From contig JXTC01000271.1 in the NCBI GenBank assembly GCA_002914845.1, forward strand, positions 77,351 to 141,350: a stretch of DNA of 64,000 nucleotides, read 5' to 3'. A program made the translations under genes and the position numbers. The notes under the pieces were generated by a model that worked only from the letters and a program-made list of their open reading frames with translations, ran no database searches and was not told the DNA's origin. This document shows positions 51,734-61,899 of this stretch, in pieces (within the stretch, counting starts at the first letter, position 1; every line of letters starts with the position of its first letter). Source of the DNA: Trema orientale. Lineage: Eukaryota; Streptophyta; Magnoliopsida; Rosales; Cannabaceae.

Positions 51734-52552
51734 AAAACAACATTTTAAAGCCAAAGGAGAAACAGAGAGAGCGGGGTTGGTGGCAACCAAAAATAATAAC
51801 AATAATAATAATAATAATAATAATAAAAGTGAGAAGGGTTGGTGGTGATAATATAGTTTTGTTCATCCGATTACCTCGTCTATCAGTGGGCCCTAGTGAT
51901 TTGCTGGGTTTTTGGGGGCCTTGATCTACGCTCCAGATTAGTGATGGCTCTAAGAAACTACGACGGGTAGACGGCCTGGGAAAAATGAAGACCGAAAATT
52001 GGACGGCGTTGACTGCGTTACTTTAAATTTTTAGAGGTGGGAAATTGGGTAGGGATGCTTGGAATAACTTCTTATTGTAAAATATTATACCACTTAGAAT
52101 AAATTAGTAGACAACGTGTTTAATTTTGAACAAAAATGCTTCNAAAACAACATTTTAAAGCCAAAGGAGAAACAGAGAGAGCGGGGTTGGTGGCAACCAA
52201 AAATAATAACAATAATAATAATAATAATAATAATAAAAGTGAGAAGGGTTGGTGGTGATAATATAGTTTTGTTCATCCGATTACCTCGTCTATCAGTGGG
52301 CCCTAGTGATTTGCTGGGTTTTTGGGGGCCTTGATCTACGCTCCAGATTAGTGATGGCTCTAAGAAACTACGACGGGTAGACGGCCTGGGAAAAATGAAG
52401 ACCTAAAATTGGACGGCGTTGACTGCGTTACTTTTAATTTTTAGAGGTGGGCAATTGGGTAGGGATGCTTGGAATAACTTCTTATTGTAAAATATTATAC
52501 CACTTAGAATAAATTAGTAGACAACGTGTTTAATTTTGAACAAAAATGCTTC
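51734..52552. other. Assembly gap (N at 52143) flanked by a 409-bp direct repeat
   Basis: 51734-52142 and 52144-52552 are the same 409 bp, including a (TAA)n tract, with only three differences seen (GACCGAAAA/GACCTAAAA, CTTTAAATT/CTTTTAATT, GGGAAATT/GGGCAATT). Copy 1 ends at the N and copy 2 starts right after it. This is best explained as two unmerged, possibly heterozygous contig ends. Confidence 0.88.
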
Positions 52553-53630
52553 CTATTAAGAGAATTTTATGCTCATTCCCGTATGCTGTTCATCCATTGG
52601 TCAGTTTTCTATATCTAAACAAATCAAACTTAGTCAGATTTTTTATTTCAGTTTTTGCCTTTCAATTTATTCGGACTTAGTCAAAGTTGGTCAGGTTACT
52701 CAGGTTTAGAGGCGACTCAGATTTGAGTTATTTTGAAATATATATATCATAATTTTATTTGAAGTTTTTTCTTTTTAAAGGAAACAATTGATATTAGAAA
52801 CTTTTTTTTTTTTTTGAAAAGATATTAGAAACATTGTTTGCATTATATTTGAAATATTTATACACTTTTTTTTGTGCCGTCGGTCCAGGCTTATTTTAGT
52901 TGTTTGTCAACTTTAACTAAATCAATACAAATTTACTTTCGTTTTCGACTTACTCGGTTTCGATAATTTTGGTTGACAGTTGGTTGGGCTACTCATTTTT
53001 TTTAGATGAGGAATGCTAAATATTTTTTTTTTATTTTTTTTTTTTACACTATGTGATTTTTATCATCTAATTTAATATTTTAATAATACAATAAATCATA
53101 ATAAAATTCATGTATGGAGCTGAGAATGCAAAAAAAGTGTCAAAGATATTCGCTTTTAATAAATGTGACATTAATTGGGACAAAACAAACCAAAATAAAA
53201 ACCTAGTGTCAATGAGTGAGACTGGGAGTACAAAAAAGAGCGTAAAGAGAATCCCTTTTAATAAAAGAAGTGCTCACAGTTTCTAGTCAGTTTAATGCGT
53301 TATTAGAGGTGTAAAAATAATTTATATGGTTCAATGTGTAATGATTGGCTAGTAAAGCTCGTATTCACAATCTCATTAAAACTAATTCGTGTATTTTTCC
53401 TTTTAGGGGGATTTAAATCAATTACTTTTTGTGCCATAGCATGCCAGTGGGGTTAAATTTAATGCATTCCATTGAAGAAGAAAAATAATCGGATCTAGTA
53501 ACACTATCGCCACAATGTAGCTCCACAATAATACATAGGCAATTCAGGGGACAATAATCTCACAAAGACGGAAAAAAAATCAATGGGAGCTGAAGATAGG
53601 GAATAGAGCGAGACTAATCTCAGAAACACA

Positions 53631-53661
<31 letters not shown>

Positions 53662-54801
53662 TAATAAATATTATTATTATTATTATTATTATTAAATAAT
53701 AATGAAAACAGTTAGTTTTAAAAAAAATTGCTATGCTATTTTATCAAATTGAATCATCACTATTTCTTAATCCACCTTTTGCCTTCAAAGAGTTCGAAGC
53801 ACAACTAGAATAAATAGAATCCTTCCATGGATTTTGTAGCTCACAAAAAGGCATAAATAGGTGTTGTCATGCAAATTCACCAGTTATCTCACCTTATATT
53901 ATATACCAAACTTAATTCAATCCTAACCCAGTGAACTCAATATTGATTTTGAGCTGGTAGAAGTAGAAAACATAAGTCAACAGAACTAAACCATGGTAAA
54001 AGCTCACCATAATGAAGATGACAACGACAATAAGTGGAAAACTTTTGGCAAAAGCTATACAAGGATCACTAGGTGAATACACAAATCTGAAAACAAATTA
54101 TTCTAATAGTTGAAATGAAAAAAGTGGAACCACACGAAAAGGGATGATGAAGCATTAAGAGTGCTACATAATCTAATAACAACTAGTACGTTGAATTCCC
54201 AACAGATCACACTAGTTCACCACACGCTTTAACATGTATTTCAATTCAATAATCATAATATAACACTCTGAAGCACAACATTGTATACAGAAATCCTAGT
54301 AAGGGAGCCGTGATACATACAAACAACATTTGCACTCAGTAAGGTATCATTTCGACCATACCTCGAACAATAAAACAACTATAAACAAGCCAACTATAAA
54401 CAAACCCCAGCTTCCCAATCATCAATCGTGAGAAACTCGTTATGAATTAAAAGGAGCACCATGACTTGAACTTCAAGAACTAAAAGGGAAAATGACATAA
54501 ATGTAAAGGAGATTTCGTGTCTAGCTGAGTAAAAGTTCGAAGTCCACAAGGATTTGAGTGTGATTGAATACAATACACATAGTAGTGGCAAACAGCAAAA
54601 GTACTAGAGATCAACCCTAAGGAAGCAAATGATAGATCATATAGCTAAATCAATTATTAACCTCAAATACAGAGAATAGAGCTAAACTTAAAACATAAGA
54701 AAGTAAATCCACAATCAATCTACTAGTATCAACTGTAAATTCTTCAATAAACGGTATAAATTAGCTCGAAACTGAAAAGACATTGAACTAAAGAAACTAC
54801 C
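52553..54801. other. Intergenic, with an (AAT)n/(ATT)n palindrome
   Basis: No gene recognised. At 53630-53704 a run of AAT units is followed directly by a run of TTA/ATT units, making an inverted repeat of about 75 bp. From about 53720 the DNA is less repetitive and leads into the 3' side of the TRAPPC12 gene. Confidence 0.6.
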
Positions 54802-55968
54802 TCATATCCGAGTACACGACGAATCAAAATCATCAGGAGCAACTCTGGCAATCCAGTTACTGAGCGTCCGCTTAATATCCGAGTGATTAACATAAGCCAA
54901 TTCATACATACTACACAAATTCACAACAAGGGTCTCGTTCAACGCCACCGTAGGCACTCTTTCGAGCGCATTCTCAAGAACTTTAATGGAGTCGGACAAA
55001 TCCCTCAGATACATCAAGCAAAGAGCTTTGTTATTGACAGCCACAACATCAGTATGATCCCTCTCAATGCACTCATCATACTCCCTCACAGCCGAGACGT
55101 AGTCCTTCCCAACCAAGTAAACCAACGCCTTGTTCCTATTCACAAGGTTCCTGAACTGGATTCCGCTCAACGACCCACAACTCTTCTCGCCTTCCTTCAT
55201 CAAACCCTCGACCCGATTAAACGAACTCTTAGCGCCCTCCAAATCCCCAATTTGCATCTGAACGTACCCTAATTTCGAAATCAGAACTGGGTCCGAAGAC
55301 CCATCTCGTTTGAACAACTCCTTGATCAAGCTCAAGCACACGGGGAATTCCTTGTTGCTAAGATGGAGCCCGATAATGGAGTTCGTCACGAAAAACTCCC
55401 TCTTCCTCCACGCGCTCACGGAAACCCCCAAATCCCCTGCGTTCTCTTTCTCTTTCTCTTCCACCTTCGTCCGTACAAACCCGAGCAGGCCGTAGAGGCG
55501 GTCCAGCCCATCTTGGCGGCGGCCCAATTTGGCGGGGACAATGGCGCGGAGCCACCGGAGGGAGAAGGGGACCATGGATCCGGTCCGATTCGGGTAGACA
55601 TTCGGGTACGACTCGTAGCGGTACTGGGATCCGTCGAGGTCTTCGAGGGAATCGAGCTCGGCGGAGGCTTCGGCGAAACGACGTAGCTTCATGAGGGCGA
55701 GGACGTTGTAGGAGAGGTAGGTGAGGTGGTCGTGGGGCTTCTGGAGGAGCGAGAGCGCTCGGGCCCGGCCCACCTTGTCGAGTACGGACCGCCATGAGCC
55801 GCGGAGGGCGAGGTCCTGGAGAGAGGCGAGCTCGTGGCTGAGGTCGTTGAGCGATCCGAACTGGTCCGTCAGGGGATCGGTGGAGAGTGTTAGGGTTTCG
55901 AGATCGGTGGTTAGGGTTTCGGGATCGGGGGGAGACTGAGTTCGGGAATCGGGTGAGTCGGATGCCAT
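54802..55968 (-). CDS. TRAPPC12: TRAPPC12-like TPR protein
   Basis: An intronless 388-residue protein. TRAPPC12 is a subunit of the TRAPP tethering complexes that act as exchange factors or tethers in ER-Golgi and post-Golgi traffic. The N-terminal 35 residues are polar and Asp/Pro/Thr-rich. The body is helical, with TPR-like units at about residues 230-350 (SKLGYVQMQIGDLEGAKSSF, NKALVYLVGKDYVSAVREYD, NNKALCLMYLRDLSDSIKVL). The end, LVVNLCSMYELAYVNHSD followed by APDDFDSSCTRI, matches the conserved C-terminus of the family (NL.TMYEL). The protein matches the C-terminal half of animal TRAPPC12, as is usual in plants. The coding sequence is GC-richer than its flanks, especially the 5' half. Start at 55968 is the first ATG and suits the family. 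Confidence 0.92.
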   Translation of the reverse strand: MASDSPDSRTQSPPDPETLTTDLETLTLSTDPLTDQFGSLNDLSHELASLQDLALRGSWRSVLDKVGRARALSLLQKPHDHLTYLSYNVLALMKLRRFAEASAELDSLEDLDGSQYRYESYPNVYPNRTGSMVPFSLRWLRAIVPAKLGRRQDGLDRLYGLLGFVRTKVEEKEKENAGDLGVSVSAWRKREFFVTNSIIGLHLSNKEFPVCLSLIKELFKRDGSSDPVLISKLGYVQMQIGDLEGAKSSFNRVEGLMKEGEKSCGSLSGIQFRNLVNRNKALVYLVGKDYVSAVREYDECIERDHTDVVAVNNKALCLMYLRDLSDSIKVLENALERVPTVALNETLVVNLCSMYELAYVNHSDIKRTLSNWIARVAPDDFDSSCTRI

Positions 55969-56744
55969 ATCTGAGTCACCGGAGGTTTCTGAGATCGGAA
56001 AGAGTATAAAGGTGAGGCCGCGATTGTATTTGTCTTGTTTAAATTAATATGGGCCTGGATATGGATATGGATATCCTGGATCCATAAAAGATGGGCTTTA
56101 GGTGAAAAAAATGGGGATTTCTAGAGTTTTACGGTAAAAACAAAAAGAAATTACAAATATACGGTCAAGTAAAATAAATAATTCTCATACCGCATTCATT
56201 TGTTATTTTTGAAAAGCCAATCAAAAGTGCGGTGGCAAACTAGTAATTAAAGCCATCTATTTTGATATGTTTTATATATTAAAAAGTGTGGCAAAATGCT
56301 ATTGAGTTCGTTGACCCTGTGGTTAGTGGCATTAGGACTTTGTATCCAATCCTTTCCTTAACTAGTTTGATCCCAAGCTTCTTACTCTATCTTCTTTTTT
56401 TTTTTTTTCTTTTTTAGTTATTCGTTTTGTTTATTCTTTTCCTTTTTTTCTCTTCTCCTAATTATTAATTCTATTTTTCTCTCTCTTTTTTTTCTAATAC
56501 AAAACATGCACATGCGTCTTTTTCCTCTTAGGGACATGTGGTCCTTTTTTCTAATTTTGCAGGAATGTAGAAAATATTTTTTATTAATTCTTGTTTATTT
56601 TTTTGTTTAGAATAAAAATTTAGTTTTCTTTTACGTTGATTTTTTTGTGGGTTTTATCATTATTATTATTGTAGAAAATCAAAAGTAATTTGATTACAAC
56701 AATAATTTTCTAAATTACCAAAATAACTTATTACCTTAACAAAT
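55969..56744. other. TRAPPC12 upstream region and spacer
   Basis: GC-rich for about 50 bp, then AT-rich. On the minus strand CTTTATACTC near 56001-56010 could be a weak TATA element but is very close to the ATG. T-rich tracts at 56395-56470. Confidence 0.4.
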
Positions 56745-57850
56745 AATGAGTAATTGGTAACTTACGAATACCACTTAGGATACTGATGGTTACTAGTTTC
56801 TGGTTATTAACAACGAAATTATTATTGTTTTCCAAAATGGTGACTAGCTAAAAAACTAATAATTAGTTGTTATTAGTTACCGGTAACTAGTAACTCAATC
56901 TAATTTCTAGTTATGAGTAATTATACTTATTTCTAGTTATTGGTTTCTCTTATTACACTAATTAATTTATTTATTGATTATTTGTTACTCTAGTTACTAG
57001 TTTATCTAGTTATCAGTTGCTAATTTAGTTATTGATTACTATTTACAAGACTAATTATTAGTAACTAATTTGGTTATTGGTTTTTAGGCTAGTAGTTAGT
57101 TACAAAGATATGTGACTAGTTACTGGATACTAATTATCAATTACGAGTTATCTATTACTGGTTTCTAGACTACTATCTAGTTCCAAACTGGTAAACTATA
57201 ATTATTGGTCATTGGTTTCTGGTTACTACTACCAATTTGGTATTGGTTTTTTGTCTTTTTTTTAATAGTTACTAGTTTTTCTAATTACCAGTTTTAATTT
57301 CTTTGGTTACTAATTAACAGTAAAACTGATTTTATTACAGGTTTCTCTGGTTACTGGTTACTAGTCACATTAAATTAGATATTGGTTACTCTAGTTACCA
57401 GTTACTATTTTTTTTTTTTTTTCAAATAAGACACCAGTTATGGTTATAGGTTACCGGTAACTATAATTATTGGTTTCTAGTTTCTAGTTACTATTACCAA
57501 TTTGGTTGCTGGTTTTTTATATATATTTTTTTAATAATTATTAGTTTCTGTAATTACTAGTTTTGATTTTTCTAGTTACTAGTTACCAGTAACACCAATT
57601 TCGTTATAGGTTTCTCTTGTTGCTGGTTACTAGTTACTATTTTTTTTAAAAAATAAGGTGCCAGTTAAAATGGGTTAAAATGAGTATCGGTTACTCTATT
57701 ACTAGTTTTTTTTTTTTTTTTGAAAAAAAAAAAGAAGACACTAGTTACCAATTTAGTTTCCAAACTGGTAGCTAGTTACAAAGACTATGACTAATTGGTT
57801 ATTAGTTTACAAATTATCACTTATAAGATTAATTACTTAGTAACCATTAA
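56745..57850. repeat. 1.1-kb degenerate array of TTACTAG/TTACCAG words
   Basis: Dozens of copies of GGTTACTAGTTAC, TTACCAGTTACT, TTGGTTTCTAG and related words in both orientations, with T runs between. Inside it a longer unit is duplicated with a 265-bp offset (about 57226-57430 and 57491-57665). The word set is that of the foldback repeats at 15028-15285 and 61190-61825. No coding frame is present. Confidence 0.7.
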
Positions 57851-58391
57851 TTGTACGAGTTCCTCAATTAAGCTTTTCATAAGTTGCAAAAGCCAAAATA
57901 AATTTTTAGAATAACAATAACGTGTAAAGAATGAACCAAAAACCAAAATCTGAAAACTTAAAAAGAAAAGGAAACAAATTCCAAGTTGAACTAATATAGG
58001 CGCTTTCAATATAGACTCAGACATTATGGAGTTTATGCTCACAAGGACAAATGGAGCATATAATTAAAGTAAATATCAAACTTGTAATGCTTATGTTGTT
58101 ATAGGTAATCAAGACTTACTAATGCTATGCTTAAAAATTAGTTTTTGTCAAACATTACAGAATCTATACTTAAAATTAAGTTGCATAAGGGATTAAATTA
58201 CGAAAGCCAAACACCATAATATAAGAAACAAATCATTATTGGGAAGTTATCTTGACTTTTAACTATTAGATTACAAATCTCTATGAGCTAGAAGTAAATC
58301 TTGGTTCAATTTTCTCTAACAAAGTAGATATGGCTCGTTTCTTCTGAATCCATAGACTTATAGAAGTTCATTTCCAGACAACCTGATATGC

Positions 58392-58549
58392 CAAAACTAA
58401 TTTTTAGAATAACAATATGTCACTAATGAAATATAAACCAAAAAAGAGGAAAGAAAGAAAAATAAAATCCCAAAACTAATTTTTAGAATAACAATATGTC
58501 AATAATGAAACATAAACCAAAAAAGAGGAAAGAAAGGAAAATAAAATCC
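58392..58549. repeat. 79-bp tandem duplication
   Basis: CAAAACTAATTTTTAGAATA onward at 58392-58470 is repeated at 58471-58549 with a few changes. A more diverged relative (AAATTTTTAGAATAACAATA) starts near 57899. Confidence 0.75.
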
Positions 58550-58761
58550 CAAATTCAAACAATACAAGCTCTTTCATAATAGATCAGATGGAGTTGCATG
58601 ATATATGCGATGAATTTCTACATAACGATCGATTATTATATGTATGGGCATATAAATGTGATAAAAAAATCTAAACAATCGAGCAAAATCACTAAACAAT
58701 AACAACCACATCATTTTTTATTAAACCAAAATTTCATCACGAGAATTAGTAACCTCACCGT

Positions 58762-60416
58762 TGTTGGGAATATACTCTAGAAAGTAGTTTTTTTGTTTGG
58801 CATTTTAAACAATGTTTATTGGATTTAAGTGTTATCTATTTGTTGTTAATAAATTCCATATTATGTCCCAATTATATACATATGATGTTTATGTTTTCTA
58901 TTATGCAAACGTCTAAAAGTTTCCATGACTAATAATGAGTAATAAAGAATTGATCATGTGAAGTGTTCACATGTGGGAGACTAAATTCTTTATTTTATTA
59001 TGTCTAAATTAAAAGTTCACATTCTATAAATAAAGATGGAATACTTTATTTTGCCATAGAATGTAGTGTTGTTTATTTCAACGGGATTGATGAAGTCTCC
59101 AATCATCGAAGTGTCTGACTTCGGATAGAAACACTAGTGCATTATAAGAAAGTTATAAGTGCATTGAACTGGACCAAGTGAAAATAGAATTTGAGGTTAA
59201 GTACCGTAACTCAATATTCTATCTTTCACCAATCTAGCACTATTGCAAGATTACCTTAATCTTAGTGATTGTCGGACTTGCTTTCATGAGTTTTATCTTT
59301 TTGACTTACTAAAGGACTAGTCCCAATTATATGGTTTGAACTCTGGTATCTTGGAAGATAAGATTTGTGAATTGACAAGAACGCCCTTCATGATTTAGAC
59401 ACCATGCATATAATGTCACTTTGAGTTTTTTCAAGGACTTGGATGATAAAAAACCAGGCGCCAGGTATTCACTTTATGAATTTGACTGTGATTGTATGGG
59501 CAGTTACAAACACCGTAGTCAATTATTATCCAGTAGATGAAAAATGGCAACTCAAAGGTAAATATGTACTAGAGGGGTAATACGGTAATTTCATCTCACT
59601 AGTACGGCATTGCATCGGGGGTATGTCTGCAGGTATAGTATTTGCTAAATGGATCAAGTTAATTAAAGTGTTAATTAGCTTCACAGAAAATATATGACAT
59701 TTAGTCTAAGAGTGCAATATTGGGCTTATAGTGGAATGCCCAAATATTAATGGATAAGGCCCAGTCATAATGACTATGGGTAGTTGGCCCATTGGAACTT
59801 AGACTATTTGGATCCATAAGGTTCCCTGTCTAGCTCACACATAGCCCAATACTAATTGAATGGTCAGTTGAGCCCAATAAGCCCATTAGGGTTTATATCT
59901 CTCTAATACTTAAGAGAAAAGTTCTCCTAAGTCTATGCATAAGTCCCACACGCGTACTATATGCATAGTAGCAATGTATTTCGTGTGACAGAGAGAAAAA
60001 GAGAGAGTAAGAGAGAACCGAGCTACCTCGAGAGAAATTCGGTGTTCGTTCATGGCCGCCGAGTGAGAGATACCCATGGTCATAGATGTGCAGTCAAAGG
60101 AGAAGGAAGAGCATCTTCCTGATCGTCCGCTCATCTCTCGTTGGGAATCAAGAAGGTGCCCACACACTGGTCATTCTACGGGTTCTAGAGAATAGAACGG
60201 AAGGTTCAATAGTTGTGAAGCGCTTCCAGGTTTTATCTAAACAAAGATCCATGAATTGATTTATGTTAGATCAACGATCCTATATTTTATTTTGTAAAGT
60301 TTCAAGAAAAATTTTAAAATACCTATTCTGCTGCGTTCTTGATTTGTTTACAAAACTGCGGAAATTATTTTCGGTAAAATTGTTTTTCGGAAATTTGTTT
60401 TCCAGAATTTCCAGCA
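58762..60416. mobile_element. Solo LTR, 1.66 kb, with ACCGT target duplication
   Basis: It starts TGTTGGGAATATAC and ends TTTCCAGCA. ACCGT lies exactly outside both ends (58757-58761 and 60417-60421). There is no primer binding site or coding region between, so it is a recombination product. The inverted ends TGTTGG/CCAGCA differ at one base. The TGTTGG start suggests copia, not proven. Confidence 0.82.
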
Positions 60417-60421
60417 ACCGT

Positions 60422-61109
60422 AACATATTCATACAATATAACAAATAGGCAAGAATAAAATCAATGTGAAGTTACAAATCAATAACTTTAGGAAAAGACA
60501 TGACAATGACAATTATTCTAAATCCCAAAATGATGTGCTACAATATTTCAAAAATGTTATCCAATATTTCATGAAAATTCTTTAAGATATATACAGAGAG
60601 AGAAGGCATATAAAAGTGGCAAAGTGACTAGATCTAGATTATGTATAACTCAAAAATTCTAGGAAAACTACAGAGATTGCTAAAATATTAGCTACAGTGA
60701 ATGGAAACAAGAATCTAATGGTTGTACCTCATAATCTCATCTTGGTTTTCGATGATGACGTTCCCTCTTCTGGGGAAGCAGGTGACATGGTTCAATCTCT
60801 TTCCGTTTTGAGAAACCTAGTCTAGACGGGTTTGGGTCCAAGCCGTGGACGCGCTTGTAGGACTCCAAAGATTCAATTGGTTTCATCGTCGATGTTCTCA
60901 ACTCATTTTCGGCGTTGGGTGGGCTATGGAGCTCTTCAAATTTGAGCGTAATAAACCAATAGAAAGAGAGGAAAAAAGGAAAAAATATTGGTACTTTTCT
61001 AAAAAATACCGTATGAAATTAATTAAAAAGAGGGGTCCGTATATGTGTAATTCTTTTTTAAAATTCCGTATACTCTAGTTTTTCCAAAAAAAAAAAAAAA
61101 ATGGCCAAT
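60422..61109. other. Intergenic, no gene recognised
   Basis: A frame at 60845-61078 shows no known domain. The patch 60730-60940 is GC-richer than its surroundings and may be a gene relic, but I cannot identify it. Confidence 0.45.
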
Positions 61110-61899
61110 TTCTTAAGGGGAAATTAGACAATATACGGTATTTCAGAAAATAATTTGAAAAATACGGTAGTTTTGTATTTTTTAAGGTGCGGTACCGTTT
61201 CCTAAAATATATTTAAAAAAATATCATTTTTAAAAATAGTAACCAGCTTCTAGTAATCAATTTTCAGAAACTGGTAACTACTAACCAAAGATATTTATAA
61301 CTGGTATATAACTGGTAACCAGTAACTAGTAACCAGATTCCAGAAACTGGTAACTAGTAGCTATTTTAAAAACGGTACTTTTCTAAATATTTTTTAAAAA
61401 ATGATATTTTCCTAATAAAAACAGTATAAAAATTGGAAAAAAGCCTGACTTCCATATTTTTGTAATTTTTTTCAGTTTTTGTAGGTATAAGTATTAGAAA
61501 TCCTTTCTTAAGGGGAAATTAGACAATATACTGTATTTCAGAAAACAATTTGAAAAATATGGTGGCTTTGTATTTTTTTAAGGTGCGGTACCGTTTCCTA
61601 AAACATATTTAGAAAAATACCATTTTTAAAAATAGTAACTAGTTTCTAATAATCAGTTTCCAGAAACTGGTAAGTAGTAACCAAAGATATTTATAACTGG
61701 TATATAACTAGTAACCAGTAACTAATAACTAGTTTCCAGAAACCGGTAACTAATAGCTATTTTAAAAATGGTACTTTTTTAAATATTTTTAAAAAGTGAT
61801 ATTTTCTTAATAAAAACCGTACAAAAATTGGAAAAAAGCCTGACTTCCGTATTTTTGTAATTTTTTTCGCTTTTTGTAGGTATAAGTGTTAGAAACCCA
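61110..61899. repeat. 395-bp tandem duplication containing the TTACTAG foldback repeat
   Basis: 61110-61504 and 61505-61899 are near-identical units beginning TTCTTAAGGGGAAATTAGAC and including GGTGCGGTACCGTTTCCTAA. Each holds the GGTAACTAGTAACCAG-type foldback core bounded by inverted AAATATCATTTTTAAAAA / TTTTTAAAAAATGATATTTT arms. A third unit begins (TTCTTAACGAGAA) and is lost, so the duplication used the full unit. Confidence 0.8.

Noticed and set aside
51734..52552. Biological 409-bp tandem duplication
   Set aside because: The copies meet exactly at an N and differ at only three positions seen, so an assembly artefact is the simpler reading.
54883..55939. Several long open frames opposite or out of frame with TRAPPC12 (e.g. 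54883-55272 +, 55358-55795 -, 55363-55686 +)
   Set aside because: Shadows of a GC-rich coding sequence; Arg/Pro-rich composition and no domains.
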